A stretch of 7,481 nt of DNA from Verrucomicrobiota bacterium (lineage in GTDB: Bacteria > Verrucomicrobiota > Verrucomicrobiia > Chthoniobacterales > UBA10450): contig QHRC01000140.1 in NCBI GenBank assembly GCA_003219995.1, positions 1 to 7,481 on the forward strand, written 5' to 3'. Shown here piece after piece: positions 1-5,650 of this stretch. The notes beneath the pieces are model-generated. The model was not told the DNA's origin and searched no databases. It was given only the letters and a program-made list of their open reading frames with translations. Position 1 is the stretch's first letter; each line of letters begins with the position of its first letter. A program made the translations under genes and the position numbers.

Positions 1-341
1 CCAACTTCGGCAATCGTATCGCGCACAACTTTGGCAAGTTCATCGGCGCCCATCGCTTGCGGCAAATACGCCTGTAAGATCGACAATTCTTCTTTCTCCT
101 TTGCGACCAGCTCAGCGCGACCACCTTTCTCGAAGCTATCGATTGAGTCCTGTCGTTGCTTGGCCTGCCTGCGAATCACCTGCACCGCTTCCGTATCCGT
201 CAGTTCGCCTTCGGCGCGGGATTTTTCGATGGCGGCATATTTCAACGCTGATTTCAGCATGCGCAGGACGCCAACCGTACTCGCGTTTTTTGCCCGCATC
301 GCGTCCTTTAGATCTGTATCTACACGTTCAATCAGTGCCAT
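1..341 (-). CDS. yqeY: YqeY family protein (GatB/YqeY domain), 3' end cut by window
   Basis: The reverse strand reads without a stop from an ATG at 341-339 to the window edge, giving 113 complete codons. The protein starts MALIERVDTDLKDAMRAKN and continues with LRMLKSALKYAAIEK (residues 26-40), RRQAKQRQDSIDSFEKGGR (57-75) and KEKEELSILQAYLPQ (81-95). These are the standard landmarks of the small helical YqeY family, related to the tail domain of GatB in the tRNA-dependent amidotransferase. YqeY proteins are usually near 150 residues, so about 35 C-terminal residues lie outside. The exact cellular role of the family is poorly defined, although a link to tRNA or aminoacylation is often assumed. 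The gene follows fabD on the same strand with an 85-base gap that contains a palindromic repeat. No clear Shine-Dalgarno sequence precedes the ATG. Identification is firm; function is not. Confidence 0.9.
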   Translation of the reverse strand, partial: MALIERVDTDLKDAMRAKNASTVGVLRMLKSALKYAAIEKSRAEGELTDTEAVQVIRRQAKQRQDSIDSFEKGGRAELVAKEKEELSILQAYLPQAMGADELAKVVRDTIAEV

Positions 342-376
342 TCGCTCAGGCTACGGTGTCCAAATGCGATTGTCGA

Positions 377-431
377 GGTAGGGACAGCGCGCCGCGCAGA
401 CTGCAGAGTGCCGCAGCGCGGCGTCTCTACC
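377..431. repeat. GC-rich imperfect palindromic repeat between fabD and yqeY
   Basis: The left arm (377-397) begins GGTAGGGAC and continues GC-rich. The right arm (411-431) ends GTCTCTACC, the near-complement of that start. The arms pair with a few mismatches and single-base bulges around a spacer of about 13 bases holding the palindrome CTGCAG. The element can therefore form a long hairpin in either strand. It resembles the GTAGGGACAGCGCGCCGCGC-type dispersed repeat I associate with soil Verrucomicrobiota, but this is recalled and not searched. The fabD stop codon (427-429 on the reverse strand) lies inside the right arm. No T-run follows on the reverse strand, so it is not a classical intrinsic terminator, though it could attenuate or protect the fabD-yqeY transcript. 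Confidence 0.75.
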
Positions 432-1359
432 CATCAATGCGCTCGGCGCAGTTGCGCACCGATTCCGCGTCGCTCACCGAAACCGCATCGGCATCTTTGC
501 ACGTGCGCTTGACCAAACCGGCGAGAACGCCGCCCGGGCCAAGCTCAACGAACAAATTACAACCGAGAGCGACAAGTCGTTCCATGCAATCGACCCAGCG
601 CACCGTGCCGGTGACTTGATCTTGCAACGTGCGGCGAATCTCAATTGGAGTTACTGCTTCGGCGCCGGTGACATTGCTGATCACCGGAAAACGCGGCGAA
701 TGCACCGGGACATGAAGAAGCGCAGCCCCCAGTTTTTCATAGGCGCTTTCCATTAGACGGGAATGATACGCGCCGGCCACATTCAACAATGTCGCGCGAC
801 GAATGCCGTGCTCTTTTGCCAGACCTACAGCAATTTCCACTTTCGTTTTCTCGCCTGAAATCACGATTTGGCCGGGGGCATTAATATTGGCAACATCAAC
901 ATCCGCATCTGCGGCCAGTGCGCGCACCGCGTTTTCGTCCGCGCCGATCATCGCCGCCATCGCGCCCGAAGTCGCCGCACAGGCTTCGTCCATTAGTTCG
1001 CCGCGCCTCTGCACCAGTTTTAGTCCGTTTGCGAAATCAAACGTGTCGGCGGCGGCGTGCGCTGTCATTTCGCCTAAGGACAGACCCGCGGCGCCACCAA
1101 TCGGGAAATTGCCAGCGAGTTCGCGCAACACTGCCAGACATGCGAACCCATGAACATACAGCGCCGGCTGACAATTCGATGTCTTGGTCAATTCCTCAAT
1201 CGGGCCGTTCCACGCAATTTTGCTTAACTTCCGCCCAAGAACTTCGTCCGCTCGCCGAAACAAATCCCTCGCCGTCGGATATTGCTCCGCCAAGTCTTTT
1301 CCCATTCCAACGGTTTGCGCACCTTGCCCGGCAAAGAGGAGCGCGACTTTCTTGGTCAT
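427..1359 (-). CDS. fabD: Malonyl-CoA:acyl carrier protein transacylase FabD
   Basis: This 310-residue cytoplasmic enzyme moves malonyl groups from CoA to acyl carrier protein to feed type II fatty acid synthesis. The family is normally about 300-315 residues, so it is full length. Visible landmarks are the N-terminal LLFAGQGAQ oxyanion-hole segment (residues 8-15, Gln11 region), the nucleophile elbow GLSLGE with Ser94, QRRGELM with Arg119 for binding the malonyl carboxylate, NAPGQIVISG (160-169), GAYHSRLM with catalytic His199, and VELGPGGVLAGLVKR (271-285). The elbow has Leu93 where many bacterial enzymes have His. The GLSLGE form is, to my recollection, also found in cyanobacterial and plant enzymes, so activity is expected. 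The ATG at 1359-1357 immediately precedes TKKVALLFAGQGAQ, the expected N-terminus. The nearest purine-rich GAGG is about 19 bases upstream, too far for a usual ribosome site. The TAG stop lies in the palindromic repeat, so the last few residues may derive from or abut that element. fabH, fabG and acpP are not visible in the window. Confidence 0.96.
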   Translation of the reverse strand: MTKKVALLFAGQGAQTVGMGKDLAEQYPTARDLFRRADEVLGRKLSKIAWNGPIEELTKTSNCQPALYVHGFACLAVLRELAGNFPIGGAAGLSLGEMTAHAAADTFDFANGLKLVQRRGELMDEACAATSGAMAAMIGADENAVRALAADADVDVANINAPGQIVISGEKTKVEIAVGLAKEHGIRRATLLNVAGAYHSRLMESAYEKLGAALLHVPVHSPRFPVISNVTGAEAVTPIEIRRTLQDQVTGTVRWVDCMERLVALGCNLFVELGPGGVLAGLVKRTCKDADAVSVSDAESVRNCAERIDG

Positions 1360-1482
1360 ACGTGGTTTAGTTAACGCACCTCACGTTTTCAGGCGAGCGT
1401 ATTCTCTTTGTGGGGAGCAAAGGCCGGATACTTTACGCTTGCACCGCAATGCACGGTCGCGAGCATAGCAATTGCCGATCTT
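1360..1482. promoter_or_regulatory. Divergent intergenic region between fabD and nuoD
   Basis: This 123-base spacer separates two genes transcribed away from each other, so promoters for both the fabD-yqeY unit and the nuo block should lie here. That inference rests on gene arrangement only. I looked for paired -35 and -10 hexamers. GATACT on the plus strand (about 1426-1431) is a fair -10, but no good -35 lies 16-18 bases upstream. Nothing on the minus strand was better. No operator-like palindrome or riboswitch-like structure stands out. An in-frame TTG at 1408 could extend nuoD into this spacer but is considered unlikely. Confidence 0.4.
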
Positions 1483-2739
1483 ATGCCTTTCACCACGCGG
1501 GAGATTGAATCGCCTGACCCGCTGACGCGAGTTGTCGCCGCGGACGCAAAGCTGCGTCAGGCGGACAACGACATTGGCGAGAAGATGGTACTGAACATGG
1601 GGCCGTCGCATCCGGCGACGCACGGTGTTTTGCGGCTCGTTCTCGAACTTGACGGCGAGATCATTACCAAAGCAACGCCGGACGTCGGTTTCCTCCATCG
1701 CGGTGATGAAAAGATCGCCGAGAACATGCATTACAACCAATTCATCCCCTACACCGACCGGCTCGATTATCTAGCGCCGCTTTCGAACAACGTCGCTTAT
1801 GCGCTCGCGGTAGAGAAACTAATGGGCTGGGAAGTTCCTCCGCGCGGCCAGGCCATTCGCACCATTTGCTGCGAGACCTCACGTATCTCGTCGCATCTAA
1901 TTGGTCTTGGCGCGATGGCCCTCGATCTCGGCGCCATGACCGCATTTCTCTACACCTTTACCGAGCGCGAGAAACTCTACGACCTCTTTGAACTGCTGAC
2001 CGGCGCGCGCTTCACCACGTCCTACACGCGAGTCGGCGGACAGATTCGCGATTTGCCCGAAATTTTCATTCCCCAGCTCGAGAAATTTCTCGATGGTTTC
2101 ATTCCGCAACTCGACGAGATCGACAAACTGCTCACGCGTAATCGCATTTTTGTCGACCGAACGCGCGACGTCGGGGTCATTCCAAAAGATCGCGCAATTG
2201 CGTATGCGTTATCCGGCCCGAATCTGCGCGGGAGCGGTGTCGAGCATGATTTACGACGCAAACATCCATACCTCGACTACGACAATTACGATTTCGACGT
2301 CGTCATCGGCAGCGCCGGCGATTGCTACGATCGTTACCTTATCCGCATCGAAGAGATGCGACAGAGTGTGCGCATCTTGCGCCAGGTGATCGATAAATTG
2401 CCGAGCGGCCCGATTAATGTCGTCGATTGGAAAAACATGACGCCGCCGAAATCGCACGTCATGACCAAAATGGAAGAGCTGATTCATCATTTCATCGTCG
2501 TGACGGAGGGACTCGATGCACCGCCCGGCGAAGTTTATTTCGCGGCGGAAAATCCAAAGGGCGAGCTTGGTTTTTACATCCACAGCAAAGGCGGCGGCGT
2601 GCCGCACCGGTTGAAAATCCGCGCGCCATCATTTGTCAATCTTAGCATTCTGCCAGAGCTTTTGCCGGGTTGCATGGTGAGCGACGTGCCGGCCGTGCTC
2701 GGCAGTCTGGACTTTGTCATGGGCGAATGCGACAGATGA
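1483..2739 (+). CDS. nuoD: NADH-quinone oxidoreductase subunit D (49 kDa subunit)
   Basis: NuoD is the [NiFe]-hydrogenase-like large subunit of the complex I connecting module; with NuoB it forms the quinone reduction site at the membrane surface. Starting at ATG 1483 the protein has 418 residues, normal for stand-alone NuoD. Visible family segments are MVLNMGPSHPATHGVLRLVL (35-54) and DVGFLHRGDEKIAE (67-80), then TDRLDYLAP (91-99), a GGQIRDLPE segment, and a C-terminus ending LGSLDFVMGECDR. By comparison with characterised complexes, His47 in the HPATHG loop and Tyr96 in RLDYLAP are the expected quinone-head ligands. NuoC is not fused to it, unlike in E. coli. The same frame opens from a TTG at 1408, but the extra 25 residues do not look like NuoD, so the ATG is preferred; no clear Shine-Dalgarno precedes it. 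It is the first gene of the rightward block, and nuoA, nuoB and nuoC are absent upstream. Its TGA overlaps an ATG (2736-2739) in the frame of the following lipoprotein gene. Confidence 0.97.
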   Translation: MPFTTREIESPDPLTRVVAADAKLRQADNDIGEKMVLNMGPSHPATHGVLRLVLELDGEIITKATPDVGFLHRGDEKIAENMHYNQFIPYTDRLDYLAPLSNNVAYALAVEKLMGWEVPPRGQAIRTICCETSRISSHLIGLGAMALDLGAMTAFLYTFTEREKLYDLFELLTGARFTTSYTRVGGQIRDLPEIFIPQLEKFLDGFIPQLDEIDKLLTRNRIFVDRTRDVGVIPKDRAIAYALSGPNLRGSGVEHDLRRKHPYLDYDNYDFDVVIGSAGDCYDRYLIRIEEMRQSVRILRQVIDKLPSGPINVVDWKNMTPPKSHVMTKMEELIHHFIVVTEGLDAPPGEVYFAAENPKGELGFYIHSKGGGVPHRLKIRAPSFVNLSILPELLPGCMVSDVPAVLGSLDFVMGECDR

Positions 2740-2885
2740 ATGTGTCGACGAACCTTGTGAAACAGGGCAGCTCCTTCAACCGAAACGAAGAAATGCGCGA
2801 AACGTACAAACAGAAGGAGCTGGGCGACCCAGCTGATTGTTTCAATCGGCTGCCTCGGGCGCGAAGCGGGTCGATCTTACAATCA

Positions 2886-3164
2886 ATGACCCGGCTGGCG
2901 GGAAGGCTCGGACTCGTGCTCATGCTCGTAATCGCCATTTCTTGCGCCGGCAAACGCATCACAAAGGCGAATGTCGAAGAAGTGGCGGAAGGAATGTCGA
3001 AGAAACAGGTGGAATCGATTCTTGGCCCGCCCACGGACATCGATAACAAAGATTTCGTCATCATGAAAAAGACGACTTACGTTTACCGGCAAGGCAAGGA
3101 TGCGGTGACGATCGTGTTTAAAGACGACAAGGTCACGGACAAGCAGAGCACGTTGTCCGACTGA
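2886..3164 (+). CDS. Small BamE/SmpA-like putative lipoprotein inside the nuo operon
   Basis: The product from ATG 2886 is 92 residues. It begins MTRLAGRLG, runs through a hydrophobic stretch LVLMLVIAIS (about residues 10-19) and reaches a cysteine in ISCAGK (Cys20), a plausible although imperfect lipobox because position -3 is Ala. The mature part contains NVEEVAEGMSKKQVESILGPPTDID, the 'N...v..GMtk.qV...lG.P' signature of the SmpA/OmlA (BamE-like) fold, then TTYVYRQGKDAVTIVFKDDKVTDKQ, which matches that fold's strands. It is probably anchored in a membrane facing the periplasm; the partner is unknown. It need not be BamE itself, since this fold occurs in many small lipoproteins. It lies 146 bases after nuoD and 11 bases before nuoEF, on the same strand. 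The frame stays open upstream to ATG 2736, which overlaps the nuoD stop and would add 50 residues. I prefer 2886 because it places the signal peptide at the N-terminus. No typical complex I subunit has this fold. Confidence 0.78.
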   Translation: MTRLAGRLGLVLMLVIAISCAGKRITKANVEEVAEGMSKKQVESILGPPTDIDNKDFVIMKKTTYVYRQGKDAVTIVFKDDKVTDKQSTLSD

Positions 3165-3175
3165 TTTCTTTTTCC

Positions 3176-5176
3176 GTGGACTCGACGAGCACACGCGTTC
3201 CCGCCGAGTTAGAGCGGAAAATGGATAAGGCGATTGGGCATTATCCGCCGGAGCATAAACGGAGCGCTGCGCTCCCCCTGCTGCACTTTTGGCAGGAGCA
3301 TTTTGGCTTCATTAACGACGACGGGGTGAGGTGGATCGCGGCCAAGCTCGGCTTGCAGCCAATCAACATTCTCGAGCTGGTCACCTTCTATCCGATGCTT
3401 CGCCAGCAGAGCGCCGGCAAAATGCACGTCCGCGTTTGTCGCACGCTCAGCTGCGCGATGGCTGGAAGTTATCGCCTAATGGAAAATTTGCGCGAAGCAA
3501 TCGGGCTGGAACGAAAAATTGGCAATCACAAAACCGACAACAATAGAAAGCACAATCCGGTTTCGGTCAGTGTGGACGGCGATTACAGCATCGAGTTTGT
3601 CGAATGCCTGGCCAGTTGCGGCACCGCGCCGGTTTGCATGATCGGCGAAACGTTGCACGAAAATGTCGATCCAAATTCGGTTGCCGATTTCATCTCAAAT
3701 CCACAATCCGCAATCCGCAATCCGCAATCTCCCCATCCGCTCGAGCATCGCTTGATTTTCAAAAACATTGGCCGCGCCGGTTGGAAGATCGACATCGATA
3801 CCTACATCGATGACGGCGGTTACGAGCAACTTAAAAAGGCCGTGACGATGTCGCGGATTGACATTTTGAACGAAGTAAAAACATCCGGTTTGCGCGGCCG
3901 CGGCGGCGCCGGATTTCCGTGCGGCGTGAAGTGGAGTTTCATCAAGCCAGATGAGAAAAAGCCCATCTACTTGATCTGCAACGCCGACGAATCGGAGCCG
4001 GGGACGTTCAAAGACCGCTACATCATTCACGAAGACCCACATCAATTGCTCGAAGGAATCCTCATTTCCTGCTTCGCACTCAACGCGCGGACGGCGTACA
4101 TATATATAAGAGGCGAATTCCCGGAAGGAGCGAAAATCCTGGAGCGCGCGATCGAGGAAGCGCGCAAGCACAATTTCCTGGGCAAAAACGTCCTTGGCTC
4201 AGGGTTCAATGTCGAAGTTTACATTCATCGCGGGGCCGGCGCCTACATCTGCGGCGAGGAAACCGGCCTGATCGAATCGCTTGAAGGCAAACGTGCCTAC
4301 CCGCGGATCAAGCCTCCCTATTTTCCGGCGGTGCTCGGGCTCTACATGTGCCCGACGATCGTCAACAACGTTGAGACTCTCTGCCACGTGAAGCATATCA
4401 TCGCGATGGGCGGCGCGAAATACGCGCAGCTCGGCCGGCCGAACAATACTGGCACCCGCCTCATTTGCGTGAGCGGCGACGTGCAGCGTCCCGGTTATTT
4501 CGAAATCGAAGTCGGTGCGGTGACAATGGGGCAATTGATTTACGAGATAGCGGGAGGATTGAAGCCGGGGCGCACACTTAAAGCGGTGATTCCGGGCGGG
4601 AGCTCGGCGAAAGTGCTGCGCGCAGACGAGCGATTCAAGACAAAAGATCGACAATCTGATGGATCTACAACCGAACGCGAGATGTCGCTCGACGAAATCC
4701 CGATGGATTTCGATTCGCTCACCGCCGCCGGTTCAATGGCCGGATCGGGCGGAGTGATCGTTTTGGACGATTCGCGCGACATGGTTTGGACGCTCAACAA
4801 TATCAACGAGTTTTATGCACACGAGAGTTGTGGCCAGTGCACGCCCTGCCGGGAGGGCGCACTATGGATGAAAAAAATCACGGAGCGGATGTTGGATGGC
4901 GGCGGCGTGGTGGAAGACCCGCGCACGTTGAAAACCATCGGCGATAACATTGCCGGTCGAACCATCTGCGCTTTTGGGGAAGCGTGCGCCTGGCCAACGC
5001 AAAGTTTTGTTGAGAAATTTCCAGATGAATTTGCGTCACGCGCCGCGAAGCCAGTGCCGCCACCGCTGCCGCCGGAATACACTCCGGAAGAATTGACCGA
5101 GCGGGAGACAATTCCAACCACTGCTCTCGCTCATGACCCTGGTTGGGAAAAAGCTGGTTCGGCCGGAACGATTTAA
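3176..5176 (+). CDS. nuoEF: NuoE-NuoF fusion: NADH-quinone oxidoreductase subunits E and F in one polypeptide
   Basis: One uninterrupted frame of 666 residues encodes both parts of the NADH-oxidising head of complex I. Residues 1-173 are NuoE (24 kDa): HYPPEHKRSAALPLLHFWQE (22-41), then the four ligands of the side [2Fe-2S] cluster, Cys88 and Cys93 (VCRTLSCAMAG) and Cys144 and Cys148 (ECLASCG). Residues from about 193 are NuoF (51 kDa): FKNIGRAGW (195-203), the NADH/FMN glycine-rich loop GLRGRGGAGFP (238-248), CNADESEPGTFKDR (268-281), GAGAYICGEETGLIESLEG (353-371), and the N3 [4Fe-4S] ligands Cys552, Cys555 and Cys558 (SCGQCTPCREG) plus Cys598. The joining stretch SNPQSAIRNPQS (174-185) is encoded by a tandem DNA repeat. 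NuoF has an insert of about 20 residues at 486-506 before IPMDFDSL and a proline-rich tail from about 625. The start is GTG 3176, 11 bases after the lipoprotein gene; ATG 3221 is an alternative but would cut into the NuoE start. All cofactor residues are intact, so both halves should function. A TTG at 3752 could restart NuoF separately, but no ribosome site is seen. Confidence 0.95.
   Translation: MDSTSTRVPAELERKMDKAIGHYPPEHKRSAALPLLHFWQEHFGFINDDGVRWIAAKLGLQPINILELVTFYPMLRQQSAGKMHVRVCRTLSCAMAGSYRLMENLREAIGLERKIGNHKTDNNRKHNPVSVSVDGDYSIEFVECLASCGTAPVCMIGETLHENVDPNSVADFISNPQSAIRNPQSPHPLEHRLIFKNIGRAGWKIDIDTYIDDGGYEQLKKAVTMSRIDILNEVKTSGLRGRGGAGFPCGVKWSFIKPDEKKPIYLICNADESEPGTFKDRYIIHEDPHQLLEGILISCFALNARTAYIYIRGEFPEGAKILERAIEEARKHNFLGKNVLGSGFNVEVYIHRGAGAYICGEETGLIESLEGKRAYPRIKPPYFPAVLGLYMCPTIVNNVETLCHVKHIIAMGGAKYAQLGRPNNTGTRLICVSGDVQRPGYFEIEVGAVTMGQLIYEIAGGLKPGRTLKAVIPGGSSAKVLRADERFKTKDRQSDGSTTEREMSLDEIPMDFDSLTAAGSMAGSGGVIVLDDSRDMVWTLNNINEFYAHESCGQCTPCREGALWMKKITERMLDGGGVVEDPRTLKTIGDNIAGRTICAFGEACAWPTQSFVEKFPDEFASRAAKPVPPPLPPEYTPEELTERETIPTTALAHDPGWEKAGSAGTI
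3696..3729. repeat. Tandem CAATCCG heptamer repeat at the NuoE/NuoF junction
   Basis: Three perfect copies of CAATCCG occupy 3704-3710, 3711-3717 and 3718-3724. A partial copy CAATC follows at 3725-3729 and a degenerate copy CAAATCCA precedes at 3696-3703. Translated in frame it gives SNPQSAIRNPQS. Such heptamer runs with a CAAATCC leader are, to my recollection, common intergenic simple repeats in soil bacterial genomes. Here the run lies within an open frame at the point where the nuoE stop and nuoF start would be expected. Confidence 0.9.
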
Positions 5177-5177
5177 A

Positions 5178-5609
5178 ATGAATCTGGAAACCAGGAAAAC
5201 AGGAGGGTTGCGGAATCGGGAACTGACCGATCGGATCATAGCAGCGGCAATTCACGTGCACCGCGAGCTGGGACCCGGCTTTCTCGAAAGCGTTTATGAG
5301 GAGGCGTTGGCCGTCGAATTCGCGTTGAGCGGAATTCAATTCATTCGACAAAAACCGATCGCTCTTTTCTACAAAGATCACCAAATTGGCGAGCACCGAC
5401 TCGATTTTCTGGTTGAGCACAAAATCATTGTCGAGCTGAAAGCAATTAGCGCGCTCGACGATATTCATTTTGCGATCGGTCGGAGTTATTTGAAGGCGGC
5501 AAATCTTGAAGATGGTCTGCTTCTGAACTTCGCGACAGCGCCGCTAACGATTAAACGCTTTTGTCGCGAGCTTCCGGCTGAAATTAAATGCGAAGATCTT
5601 GTTCTGTGA
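5178..5609 (+). CDS. GxxExxY family protein (PD-(D/E)XK nuclease-like)
   Basis: The 143-residue product is recognised by ELGPGFLESVYEEAL, in which Gly34, Glu37 and Tyr40 form the name-giving GxxExxY motif. The rest also fits the family: GEHRLDFLVEHKIIVELKAI (71-90) supplies Asp76, Glu86 and Lys88, a PD-(D/E)XK-like catalytic arrangement, followed by GRSYLKAANLEDGLLLNFAT (101-120). Family members are usually about 120-140 residues, so this is complete. The biochemical role is unestablished; the fold suggests a nuclease, but substrate and biology are unknown. It has no known role in complex I. ATG 5178 is one base after the nuoEF stop; an earlier in-frame ATG at 5133 would overlap nuoEF and is less likely. 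The first codons run into a 13-base sequence (5192-5204) that recurs inverted just after the gene. Two 60-base rows inside it (5341-5460) count at about 45-47% GC, against 52-62% in two rows of nuoG, weak support for separate origin. Confidence 0.88.
   Translation: MNLETRKTGGLRNRELTDRIIAAAIHVHRELGPGFLESVYEEALAVEFALSGIQFIRQKPIALFYKDHQIGEHRLDFLVEHKIIVELKAISALDDIHFAIGRSYLKAANLEDGLLLNFATAPLTIKRFCRELPAEIKCEDLVL
5192..5204 (+). repeat. Left copy of 13-base inverted repeat flanking the GxxExxY gene
   Basis: CAGGAAAACAGGA occurs here, within codons 5-9 of the GxxExxY gene, and its exact reverse complement occurs at 5628-5640. The surrounding bases are also locally repetitive (CTGGAAAC followed by CAGGAAAAC). 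The two copies bracket almost exactly the GxxExxY gene. Confidence 0.75.
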
Positions 5610-5650
5610 TTCTGTCCTTTCCTTTTTTCCTGTTTTCCTGACTCGTTTTA
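5610..5650 (+). other. Pyrimidine-rich spacer before nuoG
   Basis: The 41 bases between the GxxExxY stop and nuoG are almost entirely C and T from 5611 to 5640, so the nuoG ATG has no purine-rich ribosome-binding site. The right inverted-repeat copy forms the end of this tract. It contains T-runs (5624-5628) but no stem directly before them, so I do not call a terminator. Confidence 0.5.
5628..5640 (-). repeat. Right copy of 13-base inverted repeat flanking the GxxExxY gene
   Basis: TCCTGTTTTCCTG is the exact reverse complement of 5192-5204. It lies 18 bases after the GxxExxY stop and 10 bases before the nuoG start. Identity stops at 13 bases on both sides. No transposase or obvious target-site duplication was seen next to it. 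Confidence 0.75.

Noticed and set aside
377..431. Intrinsic terminator for fabD
   Set aside because: The hairpin overlaps the stop codon and is not followed by a T-run on the reverse strand; it looks like a dispersed repeat.
803..1370. Long open frames opposite fabD on the plus strand
   Set aside because: They mirror a strongly conserved fabD gene, have no recognisable domain and are explained by high-GC codon bias.
1408..1482. TTG start giving a 25-residue longer NuoD
   Set aside because: The added residues do not resemble NuoD N-termini, TTG is a rare start, and ATG 1483 gives the normal length.
2835..2883. Possible internal promoter before the lipoprotein gene (TACAAT at 2878-2883, small palindrome GATTG-TTT-CAATC)
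   Set aside because: TACAAT lies too close to ATG 2886 for the leader to include the start, and no -35 box is correctly spaced. The stem is only five base pairs.
4098..4110. AT-rich run ACATATATATAAG inside nuoEF
   Set aside because: It encodes the expected AYIYIRGE segment of NuoF in frame, so it is coding sequence with unusual codons and not a promoter.
3695..4171. Open frame of 158 codons on the minus strand across the nuoEF junction
   Set aside because: It is antisense to intact NuoE/NuoF coding sequence and shows no family features.
5133..5177. Earlier ATG extending the GxxExxY protein by 15 residues
   Set aside because: It would overlap the nuoEF end by 44 bases, and the extra residues do not match the family.
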